A DNA stretch of 64,000 nt. Origin: Rheinheimera sp. SA_1. GTDB lineage: Bacteria > Pseudomonadota > Gammaproteobacteria > Enterobacterales > Alteromonadaceae. This document shows, piece by piece, positions 10,393 to 19,900 of this stretch (positions are counted from its first letter, which is position 1; every line of letters begins with the position of its first letter). The notes beneath the pieces were generated by a model. It saw nothing but the letters and a program-made list of their open reading frames with translations. It was not told the DNA's origin and did not search any database. The stretch spans positions 124,001-188,000 of the forward strand of contig NZ_LXWK01000011.1 of assembly GCF_001669775.1 (NCBI RefSeq), in the 5' to 3' direction. A program made the translations under genes and the position numbers.

Positions 10393-10922
10393 ATCCCCTC
10401 CTTGAAAACAGTAGCCAACAGCGTCTAGCCCAAACCAGCGGCAGTTGGCAACTTTTAATTTTAATGAATCAAGCTCTTTTCAGCTGTGGCAATCGGAAAA
10501 TGTAGACAAATGCGGGCTGAGCAGGCCCGCCAAATGCTGCAGCGCTGGCCAATGAACAGACTTCGAGCCGGTTACGGCAGCCAATTAATGTCATTCTGGC
10601 GACCGGACGATCCAATTAACTGTCCTTCACCACTATTTAATCGAAATTTCATCCCACAGATGACCGCCCATTCATGCGCCAGTGGGCAATAACAGCCTCG
10701 TTCTAACCCCGCACAGTCATCGCTTTAATATATATGAGACGGAAAATTGATTTTTATTTGACATTCAACTTCCGCTTGTCTGGCGACCAATTTGGCTTTG
10801 TTATCCTCGCTGCCGCATTTGGCCATCGTTTCATCACAAGGTTGCCAAACGTTGGTCCGTTAACCCGGCCAGACACAGTCCAGCAACGGCCAGAGGCCAT
10901 TAAGCACAAAAGGAGAGCAAAG
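10393..10922. other. Gene-poor leader before the PKS operon
   Basis: About 530 bases with no convincing gene. It holds a perfect GCGGGC/GCCCGC hairpin at 10512-10530 without a T-run, and an AT-rich stretch (TTTAATATATATGAG) near 10725. The PKS reading frame stays open back to 10734, but that 63-codon extension does not look like PKS. The promoter must lie here or further upstream; no good -35/-10 pair stood out. Confidence 0.5.
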
Positions 10923-13900
10923 GTGAAAGCACGGACTACAGAGATCGCGGTGATTGGCATGGGGTGCCGTTTTCCTGGCGGCGCAGACAACCCGCAGGCA
11001 TTTTGGCAAATGCTGCAAAACGAGGTGGACGGAATTGTCGACGTGCCACCTGAACGTTGGGATATTCGCAAATATTATGACGCCGACCCGCAAAAGTCTG
11101 GCAAAACCTACGCTCGCCAGGGGGGCTTTATTTCACAGCGGCTGGACCATTTTGACCCGCAGCCATTTCAGATGTCACCCAAAGAAGCCGAAGTGATAGA
11201 TCCGATGCAACGCTTGTTACTCGAAGTCGCCTGGGAAACACTGGAAGATGCGGGTCTGACCCAACTACAAGCCCGGCAAAAAACCACCGGGGTTTTTATT
11301 GGTGCTTTTGCCATCGACAATAAAGCGATTCAGCTGGATGGCGACAACCTCTATGAAACCGATTCACATACCGCGTTTGGCGTCACGATGGCGCTGCTGT
11401 CCAACCGCATCTCTTACGCTTTTGATTTAACCGGCCCCAGCTTTACCGTTGATACGGCCTGCTCGGCGTCAATGACGGCATTGCATCTGGCGGTACAAAG
11501 TTTGCGCAGCGGTGACTGCAATATGGCACTGGTTGGCGGTGCCAATGCCATGATGACACCGCATTATCCGGTGGTGATGAGCAAAGGCCAGTTTTTATCC
11601 CATCATAGCCGTTGCAAAGCTTTTGATGCGGACGCCGCCGGTTACGTCCGTGCCGAAGGCGCTGGTATGGTACTACTTAAACCATTGGCCGATGCCCTGA
11701 AAGACGGCGACAACATTCATGCCGTCATTGTTGAAACCGGTATTAATCAGGACGGACAAACCAAAGGGATATCACTGCCAAACCCGGATGCGCAATATCA
11801 GTTGCTGCAACAGGTTTATGGCCGCGCCGGCGTAGCCCCCAGCGATTTATCATATATTGAAGCGCATGGCACAGGCACCCGCGCCGGTGATCCGCTGGAA
11901 ATCAATGCGTTGGGCCGGGCACTCGCCGGACGACCACTCAACCAGCCTTGCCTGGTGGGTTCGGTGAAGACCAATATTGGCCATACTGAAGCGGCATCAG
12001 CGATGGCTGGATTAATTAAAGCCTGCTTGATCGCCCGGGAAAAACAAGTGCCAGCCAATCTGCACTTTCACACCCCCAATCCGGAAATCCCTTTTGATCG
12101 GCTACCACTCAAAGTGGTCACCGAACTAACGCCGCTTGAGCGCGAAAAAACCCACTATATCGGGGTGAATTCTTTTGGTTATGGTGGCAGTAACGGCCAT
12201 GTCATTGTCCGAAGCGCCAGCGCAGCTGAACGGAAGCATCCTACCGGTGGTGCCGTACAGCAGGATCGCTTGATGCTGGTGCCCTTCAGTGCCCGCTCTG
12301 GTCGGGCCTTGCAAGCGGTATTGCAACGTTTTACTGCACTACTGCAACAATCGGACAACATCAAACTCACTGATTTGGTGTACAGCCTGAGCGAACGCCG
12401 GTCAGCCTTAAGTCATCGGTTTTGTATTCTGGCGGAAAATACCACTGACTTACTGCAACAACTACAAGTGTTGCAACAGCAGAACACCGAACTCAACCTC
12501 AATCAGAGCCAGCCACAACTGACGCGGGTGGCGATGGTGTGTACCGGGATGGGCCCGCAGTGGTGGGGTATGGGTCAACAACTCTATCAGGCTGAACCGG
12601 TATTCCGGCATGCGCTGGAACGGGTCGACCAGGTATTTCGTGAAATCTCCGGCTGGTCGATTTTAAGCGAAATGCAAAAAGACCAACATAGTTCGCGCAT
12701 GGCAGAAACACAGGTGGCACAACCGGCCAATTTCGCTTTGCAAGTGGCGTTATTTGAATTATGGGCGCACTACGGCGTCAAGCCAACCGTGTTGATTGGC
12801 CACAGTGTGGGTGAAGTCGCTGCCGCTTATTTGTCCGGGGCTTTGCCCCTGGACGATGCCTGTAAAGTCAGTTTTCACCGCAGCCGCCTGCAACAACAAT
12901 GCTCCGAACTACAAGGGTCGATGCTGGCCGTTGGACTCGACGAAGTCAGCTGTCAGGCGTTATTAGCAGATTTTCCTGCGGTCGAAATTGCCGCGATTAA
13001 CAGTCCGACAGCGCTCACTGTCGCAGGCCCGCGCGACCAGTTGCAAGCCCTGCAACTGCAGCTGGAACAACAACAGGTGTTTTGCCGGGCGCTGCAGGTA
13101 GAAATTGCCTATCACAGCAGCCAGATGGACGGGATCCGGACTGAATTGCTGCAGGTGCTGGCAGATATACGCCCAAGGCCCGGCAACATCCCGCTGGTGT
13201 CGACCGTCACAGGTGCACTGATTTCAGGCAAAGAACTGGGCGCCGGTTACTGGTGGCAGAATGTCCGGCAACCGGTGTTGTTTGCAGCAGGCCTGCAATC
13301 AGTGCTGCAGCTGACCCCAGACGCAATTTTAGAGCTCGGCCCGCACCCGGTGTTAAAAAACAATATCCGCGAGCTGATGCAACAGCAATCGCTTGAACTG
13401 GTGCAACTAGCCAGTTTGCAACGAAAAGCTGATGAACAGCGGTTTTTCCAACAGGAACTGGCCAACTTTTACTGTCAGGGCGGCGCTATTAACTGGCAGG
13501 CATTTTATGGTCCGCTGGCGCATTATGTCGCACTGCCGCTGTACCCGTGGCAACGGGAACACTTATGGCGGGAATCGGGCCGTTCGGTCGAACGGCGGAT
13601 TGGCCGCTCGGGTGCAGTGTACCTGAATGAACAACTGCCCGGCGCTGGTACAGGCTGGGGCGGCGAAATCAACCGTTATTTTATGCCATACCTGACCGAA
13701 CACCAGGTCAACGCCACCGTGGTATTTCCGGGTGCTGGCATCATCGACGCGATATTTTGCGCAGCGGCGGAATTGGGCGGTGGTGCCAGTTTGACACTGG
13801 AGCAATTCCAGATTGAAAAAATGCTGCAAGTCCCGGCGCAGGCGGTGCTGAAAACCGAACTGCGTTACCACAGTACCGAGCGAAAACTTGAATTGTACAG

Positions 13901-16900
13901 CCGTGATCAGGCAGACAAGTTCAGTCAGTGGCAGCTCAACGCCAGTGCCACATTTTGCCAGTTCCCGGTGCCGGTACCTGAACTTAGCGGCGAAGATTTG
14001 TTAACGCTGACAGAAAACCCGGCACAGGTGCAGGCGTTTTATCAACATGCAGCAAGTATCGGGCTGAATTACGGCCCGGCCTTTCAGACGTTGACCGCGC
14101 TGAAAACCACCCCGGATGGCGTGATCGCGAGATTGAAATCAGGTACAGCTGCGCAGCAGGAGGCCGGGCAATATCTGCTGCACCCAACCTTGCTGGATGG
14201 TGCTTTTCAGTCATTGCTGGCGGCCATCAGCGACGGACCGGCGTATGTTCCCAACAGTTGTAGCCGGTTAACCCTGCTGCAGTTACCTGGTGAGCTGTGT
14301 TACAGCCGCTGCCGGATCCTGGAAAAAAACGGTCGCAGCCTGTGGTGCCAGCTGGAACTTTACAATGAAGTCGGCGAGCTGTGTTTGTTGCTGGAACAAC
14401 TGGAATGCCGGGCGATCGAACTAAGTGGCTCACGTCAGCAAGTGCAAAACCCAATGAATTATCAGTTGCAATGGTTCGCGCAATCAGGCAGCCCCGCTGA
14501 ACACCCTTTACCCCGCCAGGTCCTGTTGATTGACGATGGCAGTGAGCTGGCCTTTGGTTGCGCTGCCGCTTTGCAACAACGTGGTGTGACGGTACGCACG
14601 TACAGTGCTGCCGCCTTATTGCAGCTCATCACGACCCTCCCTGATGGAGAATTATTGTCGCAGTCCAGCACCCGGTTGCCTGTGCAGTTACGGGAACAGC
14701 CCGAAGTCCTACTGGATTTCAGCGGTGTGGCATTGGCACAAAGCCCTGAATTACTTGGCGAAATGTTGGTTGAACAACTCACAGTCCAGGCACAAATCAG
14801 CCGGCAATTGCTGGCCGCGCTGGACGATGGACAACGGCGCTGGCGTTATCTGCGTTTTACTGTTGCAGCTTGTCACGTATTGCCAACCGATCGGAATACC
14901 GCACTGGCGCAGGCCACTTTGGCCGGGTTAAGCGCCGCCATCATCAATGAATACCCGATGGTGTTTTGTCAGAACCTGGATTTGAGCGGCGATACCCGCA
15001 GCCAACTGCAACAAGTGCTGCAGGAGCTGCAAATTCGCGATCAGGCCAGCGACACTGCCTGGCGCGATGCGCAGCGTTATCTGCGACAACTCACCGCGCA
15101 ACCAGCCGACGTTGACCTGTGGCAACAAACCGAGGGCAGTACCGCACAAGCCGTCGAACTGCGGGCGCTAACCGCTGATTTGGTGGCCTGGAGTCAGGTA
15201 ACCGCCCCCGAGTCTGGCGATCAGCATGTCAGTCTGAGCGTGCAGACTGCTGCGTTGGCTCCAGCCTATTGGCAAGGCGAAGCCGCCCCATTGCTGGCTG
15301 TGGCTAAGGTGCACCAGTTGCCGGTGATCGCTGAAGCCAACCCGCTGTTGTTGCAACAAGGCGATTTGGTGTTGTGCAGCATGGAGCCACAACGTTTATC
15401 CAGCCAGGTGCTGGCCAATGCCAGCCAGTTATTGCCACTGCCGGCTGGTTTCCCCACCGGTCAGATTGGCCAGTTGCCGCATTATGCCGCAGCCTTTTAT
15501 TGTCTGACTCATCTGCTGCAGCCTGCCAGTCACAGCAGGATCCTGTTGGCCGATCTGCCACCACCGCTGCAACAGGCGCTGGTTCACCTGGCCTCGCACT
15601 TGCAACTTCAGGTGACCGTATTAAGCGATCAACCAGCCAACGAACCAACGGACCATCAAAACCCTGATATCCAACATTTTGGCTGCCACGACCTGAGTTT
15701 CTTCCGGCCATTACAACAGCAGCCGCCTTTTGCGCTGGTGATTTCAGCTGCGGGTACGGAGATCCGCTCCAAGTTGCTGCGTTTTGTCACCGAACAAGGC
15801 AGTTTGATTGATTTGAGTCAGCAGCCGGTGCAGGCAAATGAGCCAATGGGTGAAAAAAATCTGTGGCAACCGGCGCTAGACGCCCTGACCAGCTTGCCTG
15901 CCCATGCTGGTTTGCTAAATACAGCGCTGCAATTTATCCGCGACCATCACGACGCAATGCCACAAGCCAGTTGTTGCCCGGCAGCACTGCTGGCACAAAC
16001 TGACCACAGCAACAACGAATTCAGCGCGGTGCAGCTGCAACAGCAACAACTGCTGTTGTTAGCACCGGTGACCACCCCCTGGTTAGCTCCCGGCAGTTCG
16101 GTGTTAATCACCGGGGGGACCGCTGGTTTTGGTCTGGCACTCGCCCGGCAACTGGCGAGCTGGGGGGCTTCACGGCTGGTGCTGGCCAGCCGCAGTGGTC
16201 AAATCGACGCTGCCAGCCTGCGCCAGTTACAACACCAAGGTGTGCAGGTAGACATTGTTGCCCTGGACGTCACCGACGCTGCGGCTGTGCACCGGGCGGT
16301 TGCGCTTGCCAATCAGCCACAACAGCCGCTGCGGGTGGTCGTGCACTGCGCTGGCGTATTGGCCGATGGCTATCTGCGAGATTTAACCGCAACTGACTTC
16401 AGAAAGGTGCTGGCGCCAAAAGTACTGGGCAGTCTGCACCTGCATCAGGCGCTTGCGACTCTGCCGCAAGGCCAGTTGCAACGATTTATCTGTTGCTCGT
16501 CGGTGTCGGCTTTGGTCGGAAATCCGGGGCAGGCCAACTATGTCATCGCAAATAATTTCCTCGATGAGCTCTGCCACTGGCGGCGTCGTCAGGGCTTACC
16601 GGCGCTTTCGGTGAACTGGGGGGCGCTGGCCGGCGCAGGAATGGTCGCCCGCGACGAGCAGGTGCGTACCATTTTGGCCGAACAGGGCGTTCATGCCATT
16701 GCTGATCTCTATGCCTTTGAACAGCTGCAACAGGCGCTGAATCGCGACGAAACCCAGCTTGGAATTATGGACATCGAATGGCCACTTTGGTTTAACGCCA
16801 ATCAGTCGGCCCGCAGCTCGGGTCGTTTTAGTCAGATTGTGCAGCAATTTGGCCAGCAGCACAGTGCTGGCCGGGCTTTCCGACAACAGCTGATGAGCCT

Positions 16901-17165
16901 GGAACTGCCAGAACGTAAACAAGCGCTGCAGCAGGCCCTGCAACAACAAGTGGCCGCGCTGCTGCGCTACCAGGCGCCCCAGGTAGATGTAAAAGTCAGC
17001 CTGACCCAACTAGGGGTGGATTCGCTGACCACCAACCAGTTGAGTAAACAGCTACTGACGCAATTAGGACTGGGGATTTCCAGTATGGCATTACTGGCCG
17101 GTCCATCGATTGAACAACTGGCACAGGTGCAGCTGGCAGAACTGGCGGCTGAACCCGGCTGCTAA
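10923..17165 (+). CDS. Type I polyketide synthase, KS-AT-DH-(degenerate ER)-KR-ACP
   Basis: Single-module synthase of 2080 residues from the GTG at 10923, with AAAAGGAG eight bases upstream; the open frame reaches back to 10734 without homology. Ketosynthase: Cys180 in VDTACSAS, His315 in EAHGTGT, His354 in NIGHTEA. Acyltransferase: Ser628 in GHSVGE, with AYHSSQMD around His731. Dehydratase: His927 in HQVNATVVFP and Asp1092 in LLDGAFQ. Residues about 1410-1570 follow the layout of an enoylreductase, but the NADPH glycine motif is replaced by a proline-rich stretch, so this part is probably inactive. Ketoreductase: TGGTAGFG near 1730 and Tyr1873 in GQANYVIANN. Acyl carrier: Ser2034 in LGVDSL. 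There is no thioesterase or methyltransferase domain. The architecture suggests an iterative, partially reducing enzyme making an unsaturated acyl chain. It is the first gene of a six-gene operon; the phosphopantetheinyl transferase must be elsewhere. Confidence 0.95.
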   Translation: MKARTTEIAVIGMGCRFPGGADNPQAFWQMLQNEVDGIVDVPPERWDIRKYYDADPQKSGKTYARQGGFISQRLDHFDPQPFQMSPKEAEVIDPMQRLLLEVAWETLEDAGLTQLQARQKTTGVFIGAFAIDNKAIQLDGDNLYETDSHTAFGVTMALLSNRISYAFDLTGPSFTVDTACSASMTALHLAVQSLRSGDCNMALVGGANAMMTPHYPVVMSKGQFLSHHSRCKAFDADAAGYVRAEGAGMVLLKPLADALKDGDNIHAVIVETGINQDGQTKGISLPNPDAQYQLLQQVYGRAGVAPSDLSYIEAHGTGTRAGDPLEINALGRALAGRPLNQPCLVGSVKTNIGHTEAASAMAGLIKACLIAREKQVPANLHFHTPNPEIPFDRLPLKVVTELTPLEREKTHYIGVNSFGYGGSNGHVIVRSASAAERKHPTGGAVQQDRLMLVPFSARSGRALQAVLQRFTALLQQSDNIKLTDLVYSLSERRSALSHRFCILAENTTDLLQQLQVLQQQNTELNLNQSQPQLTRVAMVCTGMGPQWWGMGQQLYQAEPVFRHALERVDQVFREISGWSILSEMQKDQHSSRMAETQVAQPANFALQVALFELWAHYGVKPTVLIGHSVGEVAAAYLSGALPLDDACKVSFHRSRLQQQCSELQGSMLAVGLDEVSCQALLADFPAVEIAAINSPTALTVAGPRDQLQALQLQLEQQQVFCRALQVEIAYHSSQMDGIRTELLQVLADIRPRPGNIPLVSTVTGALISGKELGAGYWWQNVRQPVLFAAGLQSVLQLTPDAILELGPHPVLKNNIRELMQQQSLELVQLASLQRKADEQRFFQQELANFYCQGGAINWQAFYGPLAHYVALPLYPWQREHLWRESGRSVERRIGRSGAVYLNEQLPGAGTGWGGEINRYFMPYLTEHQVNATVVFPGAGIIDAIFCAAAELGGGASLTLEQFQIEKMLQVPAQAVLKTELRYHSTERKLELYSRDQADKFSQWQLNASATFCQFPVPVPELSGEDLLTLTENPAQVQAFYQHAASIGLNYGPAFQTLTALKTTPDGVIARLKSGTAAQQEAGQYLLHPTLLDGAFQSLLAAISDGPAYVPNSCSRLTLLQLPGELCYSRCRILEKNGRSLWCQLELYNEVGELCLLLEQLECRAIELSGSRQQVQNPMNYQLQWFAQSGSPAEHPLPRQVLLIDDGSELAFGCAAALQQRGVTVRTYSAAALLQLITTLPDGELLSQSSTRLPVQLREQPEVLLDFSGVALAQSPELLGEMLVEQLTVQAQISRQLLAALDDGQRRWRYLRFTVAACHVLPTDRNTALAQATLAGLSAAIINEYPMVFCQNLDLSGDTRSQLQQVLQELQIRDQASDTAWRDAQRYLRQLTAQPADVDLWQQTEGSTAQAVELRALTADLVAWSQVTAPESGDQHVSLSVQTAALAPAYWQGEAAPLLAVAKVHQLPVIAEANPLLLQQGDLVLCSMEPQRLSSQVLANASQLLPLPAGFPTGQIGQLPHYAAAFYCLTHLLQPASHSRILLADLPPPLQQALVHLASHLQLQVTVLSDQPANEPTDHQNPDIQHFGCHDLSFFRPLQQQPPFALVISAAGTEIRSKLLRFVTEQGSLIDLSQQPVQANEPMGEKNLWQPALDALTSLPAHAGLLNTALQFIRDHHDAMPQASCCPAALLAQTDHSNNEFSAVQLQQQQLLLLAPVTTPWLAPGSSVLITGGTAGFGLALARQLASWGASRLVLASRSGQIDAASLRQLQHQGVQVDIVALDVTDAAAVHRAVALANQPQQPLRVVVHCAGVLADGYLRDLTATDFRKVLAPKVLGSLHLHQALATLPQGQLQRFICCSSVSALVGNPGQANYVIANNFLDELCHWRRRQGLPALSVNWGALAGAGMVARDEQVRTILAEQGVHAIADLYAFEQLQQALNRDETQLGIMDIEWPLWFNANQSARSSGRFSQIVQQFGQQHSAGRAFRQQLMSLELPERKQALQQALQQQVAALLRYQAPQVDVKVSLTQLGVDSLTTNQLSKQLLTQLGLGISSMALLAGPSIEQLAQVQLAELAAEPGC

Positions 17166-17196
17166 GCAGGAAACAACGTTTTCGCCCGTTAAGGAG

Positions 17197-17222
17197 GGCC
17201 GCCCGCACACTCTGCGGCGGCC
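17197..17222. repeat. Imperfect GC-rich hairpin between PKS and thioesterase genes
   Basis: GGCCGCCCGCA and TGCGGCGGCC form a strong stem with one bulged base and a 5-base loop. It sits in the 90-base gap between the PKS stop and the thioesterase ribosome site. There is no T-run, so it is more likely to modulate or stabilise the operon mRNA than to end it. Confidence 0.5.
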
Positions 17223-17255
17223 TGTTTGGCGCAAAAATTCACAAGGAGTTCGAGA

Positions 17256-18041
17256 ATGTCCAGATTACTTTCGCAATTTAGTGTAATTAAAGCTCTTCGT
17301 TATACCGATCCAATGGCGCCAGCCGTGGTGGCGTTTCATTACGCCGGCGGCAATAGTCGGATTTTCCAGCCCTGGCTCACGGCGTTACCAGCCAACCTCA
17401 ATTTACTGACCGTGCAATTGCCTGGTCGTGATGAACGTCGCCATGAACCTTTGCCGCAAGACCTGCGTAAGCTGGCCATCGAATGTGCCGAAGCACTCCG
17501 GCATTATCCGGGTGACCTGCTGCTGTTTGGTCACAGTATGGGGGCGTTATTGGCATTTGAAACCGCGTTACAGTTACAGGCACTGCACAAACCCGTGCAT
17601 CATTTGCTGTTGTCGGCCAGACCGGCTCCCCAATTGCCGGTCCGGGCAAGGCGTTCGCATTTGACCAACGATATGTTAATTGATGAATTGCGCAGGTTAG
17701 GCGGCACCCCGCAGGAATTGCTGCAGGATCCTCACTTGCTGGCAATGGTGCTGCCGATCCTTCGCGCCGACTACGCCATGTTGGAACGTTATCAATACCG
17801 GCCATGTACCAAAGCCCGTCAGCTACAGGCGACCTTGTTAGCGGGCCGGCAAGACCGGCTGGTCAGTCCGTTTGAAATTACTGCCTGGCGTCAGGTCCTC
17901 GATAGCCAGACCCCCTTGCGACAGTTTGACGGCGACCATTTTTATTTGCATCAGCAAGTCAGTGCCTTGAGTCAGCTCTGTACTGAACTGCTGTTGCCGG
18001 TCAGCCAGCAGGCTGCGGCCGTACTGGAGGAAATGGCATGA
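17256..18041 (+). CDS. Type II thioesterase (alpha/beta hydrolase)
   Basis: Stand-alone thioesterase of 261 residues, of the kind that releases or edits acyl chains on PKS and NRPS carrier proteins. The ATG at 17256 has AAGGAG seven bases upstream. The start AFHYAGGNSRIFQPW is typical of TEII proteins, the nucleophile is the Ser of FGHSMGALLAFE, the acid is likely the Asp of GRQDRLVSP, and the catalytic His is in DGDHFYLH. The synthase upstream lacks its own thioesterase domain, so this enzyme may carry out release itself rather than only editing. Its stop overlaps the start of the GH3 gene by four bases. Confidence 0.92.
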   Translation: MSRLLSQFSVIKALRYTDPMAPAVVAFHYAGGNSRIFQPWLTALPANLNLLTVQLPGRDERRHEPLPQDLRKLAIECAEALRHYPGDLLLFGHSMGALLAFETALQLQALHKPVHHLLLSARPAPQLPVRARRSHLTNDMLIDELRRLGGTPQELLQDPHLLAMVLPILRADYAMLERYQYRPCTKARQLQATLLAGRQDRLVSPFEITAWRQVLDSQTPLRQFDGDHFYLHQQVSALSQLCTELLLPVSQQAAAVLEEMA

Positions 18042-19900
18042 CCCAACATCTGCTTGCAATACCAGCGCAAAAACCTGGCTTGCTGGCGCGGCTGATGCAT
18101 AACGCTGACATCAAACTGATGGCATTGTTGATCCGCGCCAGCATTGCACTGAGTTACTGGCGCGCCATGCGCCGGGCCGACTCCGCCGTCGACCGGGGTA
18201 CATTAAGGCAACAACGAGATTTCAAACTGAAATTTGCCTTAAGTGGCGATCGCGCCATGCGGGGTTTTAAATTCCGCTGTCGTTACAGCCGCTATTATCA
18301 ACTGCAACTGCTAAGCCGGATCTTGCAACAACAAGCCGAAACAGAGTTTGGCCGTCGCCACCGTTTTGCCAGCACCGGCAGTCTGGCCGACTACCGTGTC
18401 CAGGTGCCATTGCAGGATTATGAAACACTACGACCTTATATCCAGCGCCACCTGCACGGTGAAGCCGATGTGTTACTGGCCGGTAAACCCTGTTATTACG
18501 CCACCACGAGCGGGTCTACCGGTCAGCCGAAGTTTATTCCGGTGACGGTGGCACAAAAACAATCGGCTCATCAGGATGCGGCCAGATTGTGGGGTTATAG
18601 TCTGCAGCAAAATCATCCGGGTGCTTTTTCCGGTAAATCGCTGGTCATTGTGTCACCGGCGGTAGAGGGACACGCGCCGGACGGTACCCCTTACGGCTCC
18701 ATTTCGGGACAATATATCCAGGATCTGGACGAGGCTATCCGGCATAAATATCTGCTGCCGTACGACGTGTATTGCATCAGCGACTATGACGCCCGTTATT
18801 ACACCATCCTACGGTTGGGTCTGGCCGATGCCGACGTGAGCCTGGTGTCGTCGACCAATCCGTCCACCTTAAGTTTACTGGCGGAAAAAGGTGCCAAATG
18901 GCAAGAATGGTTGCTGCAGGATCTGGAACAAGGCGGCATTCATCCGCAGTTTGCGATTGAGCCGGAGATCCGTGCCCGCTTGTTGCCGCTGTGCAAAGCC
19001 GATCCGGTCCGGGCTGCCCAGCTACGTATGCTGGCGCAACAAGATCCGCAGCAACTGCTCAGACCTTACCATTATTGGCCCAAACTGGTGGTCATCGCCT
19101 GCTGGACCGGCGGCAATTCGGCTTTTTTTCTGCAAAAAATGCAACAATGGTATGGTCAGGTGCACATCAAAGATCTGGGCTTTCTTGCCTCAGAAATCCG
19201 CGGCTCAGTACCGCTGGCGCTGGATCAGAGTGCTGGCGTGCTGACTATCGATGATAACTTTTTTGAGTTTGCCCCCGTCAGCACGGTGCAACAAGGTGAA
19301 CCTGAGTTTCTACTGGCCGATCAACTGGAAATTGACCAGCATTATTATTTGTATTTCACCAACACCGCTGGCCTATATCGCTATGATTTAAATGATATTG
19401 TGGCCGTTCGTGGCTTTTTAGGCACCACACCGCTGATTGATTTTATTCAAAAAGGCAAAGGTGTCACCAATATCACCGGCGAAAAAATCTATGAGCAGCA
19501 GGTGCTGGCAGCCGTAGCCAGCGCCGAGCAGCAGACTGAGCTAAAACTGGTGTTTTTCCAGTGTCTGGCGTCCGTTAAAGCCGGTGGTTATCAGTTGTTT
19601 GCTGAGTTTTGCCAATCTCCGGGCCAGCCGGACCTGTCGGCTTTTGCCGCGGCGTTTGAACAGGCGCTGCAACAGCAAAATATCGAGTATCGCAGTAAAC
19701 GATTATCCCAACGGCTGGTCCCGGTGCAGGTTCACGCGCTGGCGCCAGGCGCCTTAGAGTTGTTTAAACGTCGCCGGGTTGCTGCTGGCGTACGCGAAGC
19801 CCAGTTTAAAACCGTACCACTGACTGCTGATGAAAGCCTCAGCGCCGCCTTTGACATTATCGGCAGCAGCGCTGCCCAAGGAAATCAACATGTTGCCTAA
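18038..19900 (+). CDS. GH3-family acyl-adenylating amide synthetase
   Basis: 620 residues of the GH3 superfamily, best known from plant enzymes (for example JAR1) that adenylate carboxylic acids and join them to amino acids. The ATP/AMP motif reads YYATTSGSTGQPKF near residues 152-166. The second motif region is LGFLASEIRGSVPL, and the third is GLYRYDLNDIVAV followed by GEKIYEQQV, matching the family's nucleotide-binding strands. The N-terminal 60 residues are basic and partly hydrophobic. It is translationally coupled (ATGA) to the thioesterase and its 3' end overlaps the ribosome site of the next gene. The expected substrate is the acid released from the PKS, with an unknown amine or amino acid. 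The family call is solid; the reaction is inference. Confidence 0.88.
   Translation: MTQHLLAIPAQKPGLLARLMHNADIKLMALLIRASIALSYWRAMRRADSAVDRGTLRQQRDFKLKFALSGDRAMRGFKFRCRYSRYYQLQLLSRILQQQAETEFGRRHRFASTGSLADYRVQVPLQDYETLRPYIQRHLHGEADVLLAGKPCYYATTSGSTGQPKFIPVTVAQKQSAHQDAARLWGYSLQQNHPGAFSGKSLVIVSPAVEGHAPDGTPYGSISGQYIQDLDEAIRHKYLLPYDVYCISDYDARYYTILRLGLADADVSLVSSTNPSTLSLLAEKGAKWQEWLLQDLEQGGIHPQFAIEPEIRARLLPLCKADPVRAAQLRMLAQQDPQQLLRPYHYWPKLVVIACWTGGNSAFFLQKMQQWYGQVHIKDLGFLASEIRGSVPLALDQSAGVLTIDDNFFEFAPVSTVQQGEPEFLLADQLEIDQHYYLYFTNTAGLYRYDLNDIVAVRGFLGTTPLIDFIQKGKGVTNITGEKIYEQQVLAAVASAEQQTELKLVFFQCLASVKAGGYQLFAEFCQSPGQPDLSAFAAAFEQALQQQNIEYRSKRLSQRLVPVQVHALAPGALELFKRRRVAAGVREAQFKTVPLTADESLSAAFDIIGSSAAQGNQHVA

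Noticed and set aside
10512-10530. GC-rich hairpin as a terminator
   Set aside because: There is no T-run on either strand.
10486-10692. 68-codon open frame before the PKS gene
   Set aside because: Composition does not look coding and it contains the GCGGGC hairpin.
10734-10922. 63-codon N-terminal extension of the PKS frame
   Set aside because: No PKS-like sequence, and a strong ribosome site eight bases before the GTG at 10923 defines a better start.
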